A model generated the notes under the pieces. That model did no database searches, was not told the DNA's origin, and saw only the letters and a list, made by a program, of their open reading frames with translations. The translations under genes were made by a program, and so were the position numbers. A stretch of DNA of 64,000 bases from Chitinophagaceae bacterium C216. Its GTDB lineage: Bacteria; Bacteroidota; Bacteroidia; Chitinophagales; Chitinophagaceae. The DNA is taken from NCBI GenBank assembly GCA_028485475.2, contig CP144143.1, positions 930,001-994,000 on the forward strand, in the 5' to 3' direction. Below, in pieces: positions 9,502 through 19,388 of this stretch; position 1 is the stretch's first letter, and every line of letters starts with the position of its first letter.

Positions 9502-10161
9502 ATGACATTACATCGCGAAGGGAAAGGCTCCATTATTATAGCCGTAATTTTATTTCTATTGATTAACAGTATTACTTGTAAATTTCTACTGCCTCATCAT
9601 ACATTTATTTTTTATTTGTTGTTAGCAGTAACTTTCGCGTTGCTGGTATTGGTGGTTTCTTTTTTTCGTGTGCCTGCCAGAACTTATACGATTAATGAAA
9701 ATTCGGTGATTGCTCCCTGCGATGGAAAAGTGGTAGTAATTGAAGAGGTGCAACCAGATGAATATTTTTCCGACAGAAGGCTACAGATATCTATATTTAT
9801 GAGCCCGCTGAACGTACACGTGAATCGTAATCCGGTGAGTGGAGAAGTGGTGTACAGTCAGTATCATAAAGGAAAATATTTGGTAGCCTGGCATCCTAAG
9901 TCTTCTACCGAAAACGAACGTCACACCAACGTATATCGCACTAAAAACGGTAAAGAGGTATTGACAAAACAGATTGCCGGTGCACTGGCTAAGCGTATTG
10001 TAAATTATCTACCGGTAGGTGCCAATGTACAACAGGCTGACGAAATGGGCTTTATTAAGTTTGGTTCACGTGTAGATGTATTATTGCCTTTGGATGCCAA
10101 AGTGCAGGTGAAAATTGGTGATATTACTAAAGGAGGTGTGACTGTACTGGCCCACTGGTAA
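9502..10161 (+). CDS. psd: Phosphatidylserine decarboxylase proenzyme (short type)
   Basis: A 219-residue protein with two N-terminal membrane segments (about 8-28 and 35-55) and the processing motif FGSRVDVLLP at 187-196. Self-cleavage between Gly188 and Ser189 would create the pyruvoyl cofactor on the small alpha chain. The catalytic region NVHVNRNPVSG at 104-114 is also conserved. It converts phosphatidylserine to phosphatidylethanolamine at the inner membrane. Length and the FGS (rather than LGS) site fit the short Psd type common in Bacteroidota. No phosphatidylserine synthase gene is adjacent. Confidence 0.93.
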   Translation: MTLHREGKGSIIIAVILFLLINSITCKFLLPHHTFIFYLLLAVTFALLVLVVSFFRVPARTYTINENSVIAPCDGKVVVIEEVQPDEYFSDRRLQISIFMSPLNVHVNRNPVSGEVVYSQYHKGKYLVAWHPKSSTENERHTNVYRTKNGKEVLTKQIAGALAKRIVNYLPVGANVQQADEMGFIKFGSRVDVLLPLDAKVQVKIGDITKGGVTVLAHW

Positions 10162-10221
10162 TTACTTTCTTGCCTAATACGAAGTTTACCTTATTTAATG
10201 AACCTTAAAAAAATTATATAC

Positions 10222-10650
10222 ATGAAATACCTGTTTTTGCTCACTATGCTGATCAGTTCTTCTTTGATATATGCGCAACGTAGTTATGTGGAGCAGGTGG
10301 AGAAAGCTGTAGCTAGATTTACCAAAGCGATGGAAGACAGTGATATCAAAACACTGAGCAGGATGACATCACCTAAACTTACCTACGGACATTCGAGCGG
10401 CAAAGTGGAAACTAAACAGGAGTTTTTGCAAACTTTTAAATCTGGAGCTACGGATTTTGTAAAAATCAATATTACTGGTCAAACTATTGATGTATCAGGA
10501 ACTACCGCTATTGTGCGTCATCTTTTGGATGCAGATACCAACGATAACAATAAACCCGGGCACGTAACTTTAAAAGTAATGACGGTATGGCAAAAGCAAG
10601 ACGCCGGCTGGGTGTTATTGGCTAGGCAAGCGGTAAAACCAGCTCATTAA
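10222..10650 (+). CDS. Secreted NTF2-like (SnoaL/DUF4440) protein
   Basis: A small exported protein: ATG 10222 gives a compact signal peptide MKYLFLLTMLISSSLIYAQ; an upstream ATG at 10198 adds eight residues. The mature part of about 120 residues begins with a helix (VEKAVARFTKAMEDSDI), followed by LSRMTSPKLTYGHSSGKVETKQEFLQ and a final VWQKQDAGWVLLARQ, the pattern of the NTF2-like fold in the DUF4440 group. No catalytic residues can be assigned. It is 60 bases from psd and converges on the BatC-like gene with one base between stop codons. Confidence 0.72.
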   Translation: MKYLFLLTMLISSSLIYAQRSYVEQVEKAVARFTKAMEDSDIKTLSRMTSPKLTYGHSSGKVETKQEFLQTFKSGATDFVKINITGQTIDVSGTTAIVRHLLDADTNDNNKPGHVTLKVMTVWQKQDAGWVLLARQAVKPAH

Positions 10651-10651
10651 G

Positions 10652-11245
10652 TTACCAGTCCTTTCCTGCACTACCCATATTTTGCCTTTTTTGAGAAGAG
10701 AGCTTACTCTGTGTGTTTTTTTCTTTTTGTTCCAGTCTTTCTAACTGTTGTTGAGCCTGGTTCTTATTGAGCTTGGAGGAAGAAGGCTGAGGTCTGTCGT
10801 TGTTACTGCCACCACCGCTTTTGTTTCGTTGCGATAGTGCTTTCTGCAGGTTCTCCCGGGCATTATGGTCTTGCGCATTGAGACGTAAGGCATTTTTATA
10901 AGCTTCGATGCTTTCTTCAATTTTTTCCTGATTACTGTATACTACCCCCGTATTGTAATAAGCGCCGGAACGAAGTTCAGGAGCAGCATCAGGTGCGGTG
11001 CTCACCTGCTGATATACTTTTAAGGCCTCATCATATTTTCTTAATTTATACAATGCAGTGCCTTTATTGAGTAAAGCTGTGTAACGGAGACGTTCATCCG
11101 TTACCTTATCATATTCGGCTATTGCTTCCAACAGCATACCTTTTTTGAAAAACTCATTTCCTTCTTTGATATGAGTTTCCTGTTTCTGAGCAAGGGAGAT
11201 GAGGGGGAGCATCCCAAAAGATAATATGATAATTATTGGCTTCAT
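10652..11245 (-). CDS. batC: BatC-like TPR protein
   Basis: A 197-residue protein with a signal peptide (ending ISLAQ, about residue 20) and three or more tetratricopeptide repeats between about 25 and 140 (EGNEFFKKGMLLEAIAEYD, YDEALKVYQQV, IEESIEAYKNALRLN). The C-terminal 55 residues are Gln/Lys/Ser-rich and probably disordered or coiled coil. It lies 31 bases downstream of the VWA gene on the same strand, the order seen in Bat (aerotolerance) operons of Bacteroidota. It is probably a periplasmic scaffold for the Bat complex. Confidence 0.78.
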   Translation of the reverse strand: MKPIIIILSFGMLPLISLAQKQETHIKEGNEFFKKGMLLEAIAEYDKVTDERLRYTALLNKGTALYKLRKYDEALKVYQQVSTAPDAAPELRSGAYYNTGVVYSNQEKIEESIEAYKNALRLNAQDHNARENLQKALSQRNKSGGGSNNDRPQPSSSKLNKNQAQQQLERLEQKEKNTQSKLSSQKRQNMGSAGKDW

Positions 11246-11276
11246 TTAATCTGGAAGCATCTTTATATGATGGATG

Positions 11277-12290
11277 TTATGAACTTCGCCGTATTTTCCC
11301 GTCCGGCAATAATTGTTCCACAATAAGTAGTACCAACATAAGCCCCACGAATATCCAGAAATAATAAGTAAAGCTCATGAGTTTGGTATCACCGGTTACA
11401 CGTGTGGCGATTTGCGATAAGTTATCACGAATTGTTTCAACAGCATGGTCAATATTTTCCAGACGTACATATACGCCCTTTGTGTTTTTTGCTATCTGCT
11501 GCAGTTCTTGTTCGTTCAGCCGCGATATAATTTCCATGCCTGTTTCCACATCGATCTTTCGGCCGCCGCTTACACTGTCGTCTGGAATAAAACTTCCCAT
11601 AGGTGAACCAATACCTACTGTATTCACCATTAATCCGCGAGAAGCTAGTTCTTTGGATATGTCCAGCGCTTCTTCATCATGGTCTTCTCCGTCCGATATC
11701 AGTATTACGGCCCGATATTTTGTATCTCTTTCCCCAAAGGCATTTAGGCTTTCCTTTAATGCATCACTGATCACGGTACCTTTCATAGGTACGGCATCGG
11801 GCGAAGCTTCCTGCACAAACATTTGAGCAGCGCCATGATCGGTACTTAACGGCATTTGTACATAAGCTTTTCCGGCAAACCATATCAACCCTATACGACT
11901 ATCGGGCATAGCATCCATCATGCGGCCGATAAACTGCTTAGCTCTTTCTAATCGGGAGGGTTGAATATCTTGCGCCAACATACTTTTACTCACATCCAAT
12001 GCAAATACCAAATCAATCCCCTCACGCTGAATACCATCATTGCCACCGGGTTTACGCAGATTCATTACTGCTATTACGCCTGCAAGAAAGGCTAAGCATA
12101 ATATTATAAACTTAAACACAAAACGTCGGGGACTATAATGCCGCATCATGGCACGTACCAATTGTGGCTGACCGATTCTTTTGGTAACGCGCTTTTTCCA
12201 TTTTAAAACATAGGCAAACAGCAACAGCAAGATCACCAGGGCTGTAGCAGCCCATACAAAATAAGGATATTGAAATTGCAGTTCGCTCAT
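11277..12290 (-). CDS. batB: VWA-domain protein of the BatA/BatB type
   Basis: A 337-residue protein with two N-terminal membrane segments (about 10-29 and 60-77), a von Willebrand A domain (about 92-290) and a C-terminal membrane segment (about 306-326). The MIDAS metal site DVSKS is at 99-103 and ISDGEDHDEEA lies near 195. This arrangement matches BatA/BatB; the BatC-like gene downstream favours BatB. BatA is not present here, and a BatD-like gene lies 27 kb away. Upstream on the same strand, 27 bases away, is the class D beta-lactamase, which may share its transcript. Confidence 0.88.
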   Translation of the reverse strand: MSELQFQYPYFVWAATALVILLLLFAYVLKWKKRVTKRIGQPQLVRAMMRHYSPRRFVFKFIILCLAFLAGVIAVMNLRKPGGNDGIQREGIDLVFALDVSKSMLAQDIQPSRLERAKQFIGRMMDAMPDSRIGLIWFAGKAYVQMPLSTDHGAAQMFVQEASPDAVPMKGTVISDALKESLNAFGERDTKYRAVILISDGEDHDEEALDISKELASRGLMVNTVGIGSPMGSFIPDDSVSGGRKIDVETGMEIISRLNEQELQQIAKNTKGVYVRLENIDHAVETIRDNLSQIATRVTGDTKLMSFTYYFWIFVGLMLVLLIVEQLLPDGKIRRSS

Positions 12291-12317
12291 GATTTTTTTT
12301 ACATTGTTTAAGGGTTA

Positions 12318-13259
12318 TTACATTTTACCCTCGAAAAAGCCGTATTCCTTCAAGATGTCTTTTAGTATTTTCAATCGTACGGTGCTCATATCATAATTCG
12401 GGTCGGGCGATTCCACATTCAGAACGAAGAAATATGGGTGTTTATTTTCTTCAATCCATCCAACAATCCAGCCGAGTGCGTGATTTTCATCGGTACGCGC
12501 CCATCCGGTTTTGTAGGCCAATCGGTAGTTTGCGTTGTTTTCAAATAACATCGCATTTTTAACCTTTTCTTGGTTGATTTTGAAGAAAGGCAATTCGTTG
12601 AAGTAGAGTTTTTTGACAACACCCAAATTTTGGTCGGGTGTAATTTTGAGTGAATTATCCAACCAAAAAGTATCAATTTGTGTAATCTTATAAAGCTTTT
12701 TGTTTTTGTCTGCTCCATACTGTAAACTATCCAGCCAAAACTGCATTGTATCTTTCCCAATACGGCGTGCTACTTCTTGATAGTAAGGAACAGATGATAC
12801 GCGGAAGGCCTCGTACATAGGGAGGTCTTTGTTCCACTCGTCAATAGACCTTTGTACACCATCCCAGGGAATCACCATACTATCACTGGAGATGACGCCG
12901 GTTTGCAAGCCGATGAGTGAATTAATAATTTTAAAGGTAGATGCAGGCAGATAGGTACTATCGCGATAACGTTTCAGATTGTAAACAGTGAATTGTCCAG
13001 TGCCGTTATTATAAAGAGCGAAACATCCATAAAGGTTGTGTTCATCAAAATATTTCTTCAATCCTTCATCTTCTTTCACATTGTTGAGCTTGCAGGAAGA
13101 TAGCAAACTCACTACTGCAATTACTGCAAGCATACAAATGATCAAAGACGAGTGCTTTTTGTGTTTAATAGTAGTACTGTTGCTGAACGGAGCGTCGCAA
13201 TTACGTTTCATAGAATTACTAAAGCTGGGGTCATTATTAAATGTATTCATATCATTCAT
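12318..13259 (-). CDS. bla: Class D (OXA-type) beta-lactamase, lipoprotein
   Basis: A serine beta-lactamase with all class D motifs: the nucleophile box STFK at 107-110 (Ser107, Lys110), SSV at 155-157, YYQEVARRIG just after, and KTGWA at 250-254. It hydrolyses beta-lactams in the periplasm. A hydrophobic segment at about 38-52 ends in a lipobox LLSSC (Cys56), so the mature enzyme is probably a lipoprotein. The first 37 residues before this signal are unusually long and Asn/Ser-rich; ATG 13211 (Met17) would shorten them. It looks like a resident chromosomal enzyme: no mobile element is adjacent. A penicillin-sensor role (BlaR-like) is less likely because there is no partner repressor. Confidence 0.92.
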   Translation of the reverse strand: MNDMNTFNNDPSFSNSMKRNCDAPFSNSTTIKHKKHSSLIICMLAVIAVVSLLSSCKLNNVKEDEGLKKYFDEHNLYGCFALYNNGTGQFTVYNLKRYRDSTYLPASTFKIINSLIGLQTGVISSDSMVIPWDGVQRSIDEWNKDLPMYEAFRVSSVPYYQEVARRIGKDTMQFWLDSLQYGADKNKKLYKITQIDTFWLDNSLKITPDQNLGVVKKLYFNELPFFKINQEKVKNAMLFENNANYRLAYKTGWARTDENHALGWIVGWIEENKHPYFFVLNVESPDPNYDMSTVRLKILKDILKEYGFFEGKM

Positions 13260-13395
13260 GTGTTCTGCAAAAATAAGTGTAGTGGAACGGATAGGCTAGT
13301 TTTAGAGTTTTTTTAACGTATGCAAAATTAGCCCCGTGCTGCGGAAATGGAGGATTTTACCACAGCCATGAATTTGAAAATATTAGAAAGAAGTG

Positions 13396-14556
13396 TCAAA
13401 CCTTGATATAGATCTTCTTTTTGTCTAGCCACCAGCAAATAAACCACATAAAGATGATGATGCACACGGCATACATTAGCGAGCCTAGGCGTGGATCACC
13501 GGGAAGATGCATCCAAACTTTCTTGTAAAGAAAATTCCAGAAAGTGGTACCGTCTTGCGCTTTAAAAAGCGATGCAGTTTTGGGTAAGAAGGCGCTCAGC
13601 GCAAAAATGAATAAAGGATTTTTGCCAAATACTTCAAAAAAACGCGTAGGGAAACCTTTGTACTGCTTTACTTCTACGAAGTAAATCATAGTGGCCAGTG
13701 TAATCATCGCCAGCCCTGAAGTGTACACGGTAAAAGAGCTGGTCCATATTTTTTTGTTGATGGGGAAAAGCATGTCCCAGCAAAAACCGGTTACTAAGAG
13801 CGCCACGCCGGCGATGAATAAACCGGTAAGTGTTTTATAAATGGCATTCGGTTCGGTACTGGAAGCATTATTTCTGATATAGATACCCGTAAAATAGCCG
13901 AGAATTACCTCTACAATTGCCGATAATGTACTTAAAATACCCTCCGGGTCGAAAGGTACACCTTCGCCTTTGTACATGTGGGGTACGTGTAGAATAGCTT
14001 TATCAACCTGTGTGCCCCACCACCCTTCCAGACTGTAGGGGTCGGCAGGGTTCGCTATCAAACAAATGCACCAATAACCCAGCAATAATAAAAGTCCGGT
14101 AAGGAAGGCGGCTTTGGGTTTTAAATAATAAACGATAACCGAAGCAAAAAAATAACAAAGTGCGATGCGTTGCAGTACGCCTAAAATGCGCACACCACGT
14201 TCAGGGTTGCTCTGACTGACCCAGCCAATGGGCTCCAATACGCCTTCGTGCCATCTTACAAAAGGATACCAATTTAGAAATAGCCCAATACCGAAAATCA
14301 TTAATGTTCTTTTGATCACCTTTCTCCAAAAGGCCGCATCACCACCCTCTTGTAACCTCGGCATTACAAAAGCCATGGCATTACCCACTGCAAATAAAAA
14401 GAACGGAAATACTAGATCAGTAGGAGTGAGGCCATGCCATGCGGCGTGCTTTAATGGAGGATAAATATGGGACCAACTGCCGGGATTATTTACTAATATC
14501 ATTAAGCATACTGTGGCTCCTCTGAAGATATCAAGAGATTGATAACGTACTTTCAT
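13396..14556 (-). CDS. nagX: NagX-like membrane acyltransferase (DUF5009, HGSNAT-related)
   Basis: A 386-residue protein with about ten transmembrane segments. It starts with YQSLDIFRGATV, followed by HAAWHGLTPTDLVFPFFLF, the signature of bacterial relatives of heparan-alpha-glucosaminide N-acetyltransferase; the His in HAAWHG is probably functional. Members in Bacteroidota and Shewanella sit in N-acetylglucosamine or glycan catabolism loci and are called NagX. Here no catabolic genes are adjacent. A role in acylating or moving amino sugars across the inner membrane is an inference from the family. Confidence 0.82.
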   Translation of the reverse strand: MKVRYQSLDIFRGATVCLMILVNNPGSWSHIYPPLKHAAWHGLTPTDLVFPFFLFAVGNAMAFVMPRLQEGGDAAFWRKVIKRTLMIFGIGLFLNWYPFVRWHEGVLEPIGWVSQSNPERGVRILGVLQRIALCYFFASVIVYYLKPKAAFLTGLLLLLGYWCICLIANPADPYSLEGWWGTQVDKAILHVPHMYKGEGVPFDPEGILSTLSAIVEVILGYFTGIYIRNNASSTEPNAIYKTLTGLFIAGVALLVTGFCWDMLFPINKKIWTSSFTVYTSGLAMITLATMIYFVEVKQYKGFPTRFFEVFGKNPLFIFALSAFLPKTASLFKAQDGTTFWNFLYKKVWMHLPGDPRLGSLMYAVCIIIFMWFICWWLDKKKIYIKV

Positions 14557-14676
14557 GAAACGAAGGCTTCAGCTATTATAAATTAAGGGATGTCGGTTTT
14601 AAAATTACATAACTTTATTGAGCCATAGTAAAAATTGCTATAGGACTATTAATTTCCCCGAACAATAACATACAAC

Positions 14677-14684
14677 TATCTTTG
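14677..14684 (+). promoter_or_regulatory. Bacteroidota -7 promoter element for rfbB
   Basis: TATCTTTG fits TAnnTTTG and lies 20 bases before the rfbB start codon. No clear -33 TTTG is visible at the expected distance. Confidence 0.5.
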
Positions 14685-14704
14685 TCATTTAAAGTGTGAA
14701 CTAA

Positions 14705-15793
14705 ATGTATCAAAGAACCGTATTTATTACAGGAGGTGCGGGCTTTATAGGCTCTCATGTAGTGAGGTTATTTGTGAATAAGTATCCGAATTATAAAATT
14801 GTCAATTTGGATGCTTTGACCTATGCAGGTAATCTGGAGAATTTGAAGGATGTTGAAGATAAGCCGAATTATGTGTTTGAGAAGATAGATATTGTGGATG
14901 CGGCTGCCGTTAATGAATTATTTAAAAAGTATCAGCCGGACGGAGTAATTCATCTGGCTGCAGAAAGTCATGTGGACCGCTCCATCCATTCTCCTCTGGA
15001 TTTTGTATACACCAACGTCATCGGAACCGTAAATCTGCTCAATGCAGCAAAGGATTTGTGGTTGGGTACAACGCACCCTTCGGGAGGAACTTGGGAGCAA
15101 GCACGGTTTCATCATGTATCCACGGATGAGGTGTATGGCTCATTAGGCGAAACGGGTTTCTTTACTGAAGCAACACCTTATGACCCCCATTCACCCTATT
15201 CAGCATCCAAAGCGGCTTCGGACCATTTTGTAAAAGCTTATGCCGATACTTATGGCTTGCCAATAGTGATTACTAATTGCTCTAATAATTATGGACCTAA
15301 TCATTTTCCGGAAAAGCTTATTCCGTTAATGATTCATAATATCATTCATAATAAACCGCTCCCCGTATATGGTGACGGGAAAAATACGCGCGACTGGTTA
15401 TACGTAATTGATCATGCAAGAGCTATCGATCTTGTGTTTCATAAAGGACGTAATGGTGAGAAATATAATGTAGGAGGTTTTAATGAGTGGAAAAATATAG
15501 ATCTAGTAAAGCTGTTGTGCAAACTAATGGATGAGAAACTGGGCCGCCCCGCCGGTACCAGTGAGCAGTTGATTACTTTTGTTAAAGATCGCCCGGGGCA
15601 CGATTTGCGTTATGCTATTGATGCTACAAAAATTCACAAAGAACTGGGCTGGTCTCCCTCGGTAACTTTTGAGGAAGGATTGTCACAGACTATAGATTGG
15701 TTTCTTAATAATCAGGAGTGGTTGAATCATGTAACTAGTGGAGAATATCAGCAGTACTATAAGAAACAGTACAATTTGGATGCACCAAAATAA
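14705..15793 (+). CDS. rfbB: dTDP-glucose 4,6-dehydratase
   Basis: A 362-residue extended short-chain dehydrogenase. The NAD-binding GGAGFIGSH is at about 10-18, the catalytic TDEVYGS at about 140 and YSASKAASD at about 165 carry the Thr, Asp/Glu and Tyr-Lys residues of RmlB. It converts dTDP-glucose to dTDP-4-keto-6-deoxyglucose, the second step of dTDP-L-rhamnose synthesis. It heads a nucleotide-sugar operon with rfbA, ugd and uxs, but rfbC and rfbD are not present here. Confidence 0.95.
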   Translation: MYQRTVFITGGAGFIGSHVVRLFVNKYPNYKIVNLDALTYAGNLENLKDVEDKPNYVFEKIDIVDAAAVNELFKKYQPDGVIHLAAESHVDRSIHSPLDFVYTNVIGTVNLLNAAKDLWLGTTHPSGGTWEQARFHHVSTDEVYGSLGETGFFTEATPYDPHSPYSASKAASDHFVKAYADTYGLPIVITNCSNNYGPNHFPEKLIPLMIHNIIHNKPLPVYGDGKNTRDWLYVIDHARAIDLVFHKGRNGEKYNVGGFNEWKNIDLVKLLCKLMDEKLGRPAGTSEQLITFVKDRPGHDLRYAIDATKIHKELGWSPSVTFEEGLSQTIDWFLNNQEWLNHVTSGEYQQYYKKQYNLDAPK

Positions 15794-15856
15794 TGTCTAC
15801 TGTAGTATGGTAGTATAAAAAATGTGTGGGTTTGCAGGATATTGTGGTATAATTTT

Positions 15857-15890
15857 AGCCTGTAGTGGTAATATCTAATAACAGGCTTTT
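15857..15890 (+). terminator. Terminator-like hairpin between rfbB and rfbA
   Basis: AGCCTGT (15857-15863) can pair with ACAGGCT (15881-15887) across a 17-base loop, followed by TTTTAAAATTT. The loop is long and the T-run short, so it may only attenuate or protect the upstream message. Confidence 0.4.
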
Positions 15891-15910
15891 AAAATTTAAA
15901 GTATATCGAA

Positions 15911-16771
15911 ATGAAAGGAATTATACTCGCCGGAGGCTCTGGCACTAGACTTTATCCTATTACAAAAGCAATCAGCAAGCAGTTAATGCCGATATACGAC
16001 AAGCCTATGATTTATTACCCATTATCGGTGTTGATGATGGCCGGAATTCGTGAAATACTAATTATTACTACACCAGAGGATCAGGCAGGGTTTCAGCGGC
16101 TACTGGGTGATGGGTCGAGAGTGGGATGTAGCTTTAGTTATGCTGTGCAGGAAGTCCCCAATGGTCTAGCTCAGGCGTTTGTAATTGGCGCCGATTTTAT
16201 AGGCAATGATAAGGTTGCCCTCATACTAGGTGATAATATTTTTTATGGTACTGGCTTAGGCACACAACTAAAAAAGCTTACTGATATTGACGGGGGATAT
16301 GTATTTGCTTATCCCGTAAGTGATCCTCAACGCTATGGCGTGGTAGAGTTTGATGAGAATATGGTGGCAGTGTCTATTGAGGAAAAACCGCAGTACCCCA
16401 AATCTAATTATGCGGTACCGGGCTTATATTTTTATGATAATTCCGTAGTGGATATTGCTCGTCAACTAAGGCCGTCTGCGAGGGGGGAATATGAAATTAC
16501 CGATGTCAATAAAATTTACTTAGAACAAGGGAAATTACACGTGGCTGTATTAGATAGAGGTACTGCCTGGCTGGACACCGGAACTTTCGATTCACTCACC
16601 GATGCGTCGGAGTTTGTGCGCGTTATTGAGAAACGTCAGGGTTATAAGATAGGATGTATAGAAGAAATTGCCTGGCGTAATGGGTTTATCACTAAAGAAC
16701 AACTCAATGCTTTGGGTGACGAACTTATTAAAAGTGGATATGGTGCCTATTTAAAGAATCTGAATAAATAA
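15911..16771 (+). CDS. rfbA: Glucose-1-phosphate thymidylyltransferase
   Basis: A 286-residue protein with the RmlA N-terminal signature [18 protein letters not shown], the metal-binding GDNIFYG near 110, VVEFDE near 150 and [13 protein letters not shown] near 160. It makes dTDP-glucose from dTTP and glucose-1-phosphate, feeding the dehydratase encoded just before it. Length is normal for the family. Confidence 0.96.
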   Translation: MKGIILAGGSGTRLYPITKAISKQLMPIYDKPMIYYPLSVLMMAGIREILIITTPEDQAGFQRLLGDGSRVGCSFSYAVQEVPNGLAQAFVIGADFIGNDKVALILGDNIFYGTGLGTQLKKLTDIDGGYVFAYPVSDPQRYGVVEFDENMVAVSIEEKPQYPKSNYAVPGLYFYDNSVVDIARQLRPSARGEYEITDVNKIYLEQGKLHVAVLDRGTAWLDTGTFDSLTDASEFVRVIEKRQGYKIGCIEEIAWRNGFITKEQLNALGDELIKSGYGAYLKNLNK

Positions 16772-16780
16772 AAAATATTG

Positions 16781-16814
16781 AGAGAGGAAAGCGTACAACT
16801 TAAACGCTCCTCTT
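16781..16814 (+). terminator. Hairpin between rfbA and ugd
   Basis: AGAGGAAAGCGT can pair, with one bulge, to ACGCTCCTCT, followed by TTTACT. This is a weak terminator or processing hairpin in the 65-base gap. Confidence 0.4.
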
Positions 16815-16836
16815 TACTATAAATACATCACACGAT

Positions 16837-18159
16837 ATGAAAATAGCTGTAGTTGGAACAGGCTATGTTGGCTTGGTAACAGGAACCTGCTTTGCAGAGA
16901 CGGGAAATATAGTACATTGTGTAGATGTGGATGAAAAGAAAATAGCTCTTCTAAAGAAAGGAAAATCGCCTATTTATGAGCCGGGTTTAGAAGTGCTGTT
17001 GCATAGAAATCTTAGAGAAAAACGTATTGTTTTTACCACGGATTTAAAGCTGGCAGTTGATAAATCCGATATCATCTTTCTCGCACTTCCTACACCCCCA
17101 GGCGAGGATGGCTCCGCCGATCTAAAATACATTTTAGAAGTAGCACAGAAACTAGCTACGATAATTACCAAGTATAAGATAATTGTTAATAAAAGCACGG
17201 TCCCAGTAGGAACTGCTGACAAAGTAACTGCGATACTGGCAGAGAAGTTACCGCGGGAACTGTTTGATGTAGTATCCAATCCTGAGTTTTTACGGGAAGG
17301 AATTGCAGTGGATGATTTCTTAAAGCCTGACCGTGTAGTTATTGGTACTACTTCCGAAAGGGCAAAAACTATCATGCATGAGCTGTATCAGCCGTTCGTG
17401 AGGCAAGGCAATCCTATATACTTCATGGATGAACGTAGCGCCGAGATGACTAAATACGTTGCCAACTCTTATCTGGCTATGCGTATTTCATTTATGAACG
17501 AAGTGGCTAATCTTTGTGAACGTACGGGTGCTAATGTGGATCTTGTAAGAATTGGCATTGGCAGCGACAGCAGAATTGGTAAGCGTTTTCTTTTTCCAGG
17601 AATCGGATATGGCGGGAGTTGTTTCCCCAAAGATGTAAAGGCGTTGCATTATACCGCTAAAGCCAATAAGTATAACTTCAAATTGCTGGACACTGTTATG
17701 CAGGTTAATGCCCAGCAGAAGAAAATTCTTTTTCAGAAAATAAAAAAATACTATAAAAATGACTTGAAAGGCAAGCAGTTTGCCATTTGGGGGCTGTCTT
17801 TTAAGCCTGAGACAGATGATATCCGAGAAGCCCCCTCTCTAGAACTGATACAGGACTTGTTGGATGCCGAGGCTAAAGTATCTGTTTATGATCCTGTGGC
17901 GATGGGGAATGTCAAAAAAGTTTTCGGTAGTAAAGTTAAATACCAAAAAAATCAATATGAGGGATTAAAAAATGCCGATGCATTGGTGATTGTTACGGAA
18001 TGGAGCGAATTCAGAAATCCTGATTATGAGCGTATGGTAAAATATTTGAAATCGAAAGTTATATTCGATGGCAGAAATGTTTATAGCCTAGAGAAGATGG
18101 AGGAGCTGGGATTTTATTATAACAGCATTGGTAGAAGAACTATCCACGGTAAACAATGA
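16837..18159 (+). CDS. ugd: UDP-glucose 6-dehydrogenase
   Basis: A 440-residue protein: N-terminal Rossmann motif [10 protein letters not shown], central domain with the catalytic loop [12 protein letters not shown] (active Cys near residue 263), and a C-terminal UDP-binding domain with [17 protein letters not shown]. It oxidises UDP-glucose to UDP-glucuronate using two NAD. It overlaps the next gene by four bases (ATGA), which implies translational coupling with the enzyme that uses its product. Confidence 0.96.
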   Translation: MKIAVVGTGYVGLVTGTCFAETGNIVHCVDVDEKKIALLKKGKSPIYEPGLEVLLHRNLREKRIVFTTDLKLAVDKSDIIFLALPTPPGEDGSADLKYILEVAQKLATIITKYKIIVNKSTVPVGTADKVTAILAEKLPRELFDVVSNPEFLREGIAVDDFLKPDRVVIGTTSERAKTIMHELYQPFVRQGNPIYFMDERSAEMTKYVANSYLAMRISFMNEVANLCERTGANVDLVRIGIGSDSRIGKRFLFPGIGYGGSCFPKDVKALHYTAKANKYNFKLLDTVMQVNAQQKKILFQKIKKYYKNDLKGKQFAIWGLSFKPETDDIREAPSLELIQDLLDAEAKVSVYDPVAMGNVKKVFGSKVKYQKNQYEGLKNADALVIVTEWSEFRNPDYERMVKYLKSKVIFDGRNVYSLEKMEELGFYYNSIGRRTIHGKQ

Positions 18160-19145
18160 GCATGAAAAAGCGGGTGTTAATTACCGGAGCCGCCGGTTTT
18201 TTGGGATCACATTTGTGTGACAGATTCATCCAGGAGGGGTATTCTGTCATAGGGATGGATAATCTTATTACGGGGGATCTCAAAAATCTAGAGCACTTGT
18301 TTCCGCATCCCGACTTTGAGTTTTATCATCACGATGTAACCAAGTATATTCATATATCTGGTAGACTGGATTATATCCTACATTTTGCTTCACCGGCTAG
18401 TCCTATTGATTATATGCGCATTCCTATTCAAACCCTCAAAGTAGGGGCGATGGGCACGCACAATTGTTTGGGACTGGCAAAAGCAAAAGGGGCCCGCATT
18501 CTCGTTGCTTCCACCAGCGAAGTGTATGGCGATCCGCTGGTGCATCCGCAGTCCGAAGAGTACTGGGGGAATGTCAATCCGGTTGGTCCAAGGGGTGTGT
18601 ACGACGAGGCTAAACGATATCTGGAGTCCATCACTATGGCGTATCATTCTTTTCACAAGGTGGATACGCGTATCGTACGCATATTTAATACATATGGCCC
18701 ACGTATGCGGCTCAATGATGGCAGGGCGCTGCCCACCTTTATTGGACAGGCGCTCCGTGGAGAGAACATTACGGTATTCGGCGATGGTTCCCAAACTAGA
18801 AGTTTTTGTTATGTCAGCGATTTGGTTGAAGGCATTTACCGGCTGCTCCTAAGCGATTATGTGTATCCTATCAATATTGGTAATCCCGATGAAATTACAT
18901 TGAAGGATTTTGCCGAAGAAATTCTGAAACTTACAGGCAACACCGTAAAAATTGTATTTAAACCCTTACCTCCCGAAGATCCCAAGCAAAGAAAGCCGGA
19001 TATTACTAAGGCCAGAACCATCTTAAACTGGGAACCCACGGTAAGCCGAGCCGAAGGACTACGAAAAACCTACGAATATTTTAAATCCCTTCCTCCCGAA
19101 GAATGGTATAAGCAACCAAAAGAATTTCAATCTCGTCAGGAGTAA
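18156..19145 (+). CDS. uxs: UDP-glucuronate decarboxylase (UDP-xylose synthase)
   Basis: A 329-residue extended SDR with [14 protein letters not shown] at the N-terminus, the STSEVYGDP loop near 125 and YDEAKRY (Tyr-Lys) near 150. These features, plus [15 protein letters not shown], match UDP-xylose synthase, which decarboxylates UDP-glucuronate to UDP-xylose. The four-base overlap with ugd supports coupled supply of UDP-xylose for surface glycans. A 4-epimerase is the main alternative, but the [10 protein letters not shown] context favours UXS. Confidence 0.93.
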   Translation: MSMKKRVLITGAAGFLGSHLCDRFIQEGYSVIGMDNLITGDLKNLEHLFPHPDFEFYHHDVTKYIHISGRLDYILHFASPASPIDYMRIPIQTLKVGAMGTHNCLGLAKAKGARILVASTSEVYGDPLVHPQSEEYWGNVNPVGPRGVYDEAKRYLESITMAYHSFHKVDTRIVRIFNTYGPRMRLNDGRALPTFIGQALRGENITVFGDGSQTRSFCYVSDLVEGIYRLLLSDYVYPINIGNPDEITLKDFAEEILKLTGNTVKIVFKPLPPEDPKQRKPDITKARTILNWEPTVSRAEGLRKTYEYFKSLPPEEWYKQPKEFQSRQE

Positions 19146-19349
19146 AGAAAAGAGGCCGGTTGACATCTTTTCCAGATCACATGTAATTCCTGATTGGTGG
19201 CAGTGTGTACTTATTGTCATGTATGAGGGTTTATTTTGGCATAGTTGAGAGGCGGTTTCGCCTGTTTTATGCAGTAATGGCATATCTCCCCAATCGGTAA
19301 AGTTTTTGTAATATTTTTCGCGGTCGAGATTTACTTGGTATTTAAACAG

Positions 19350-19357
19350 TAATTTTG
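19350..19357 (+). promoter_or_regulatory. Bacteroidota -7 promoter element for the ECF sigma gene
   Basis: TAATTTTG fits TAnnTTTG and lies 32 bases before the start codon at 19389. The upstream -33 box is not clear. Confidence 0.45.
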
Positions 19358-19388
19358 GCCCTCATTCTTCACCCCTTAAACAGGCAGC

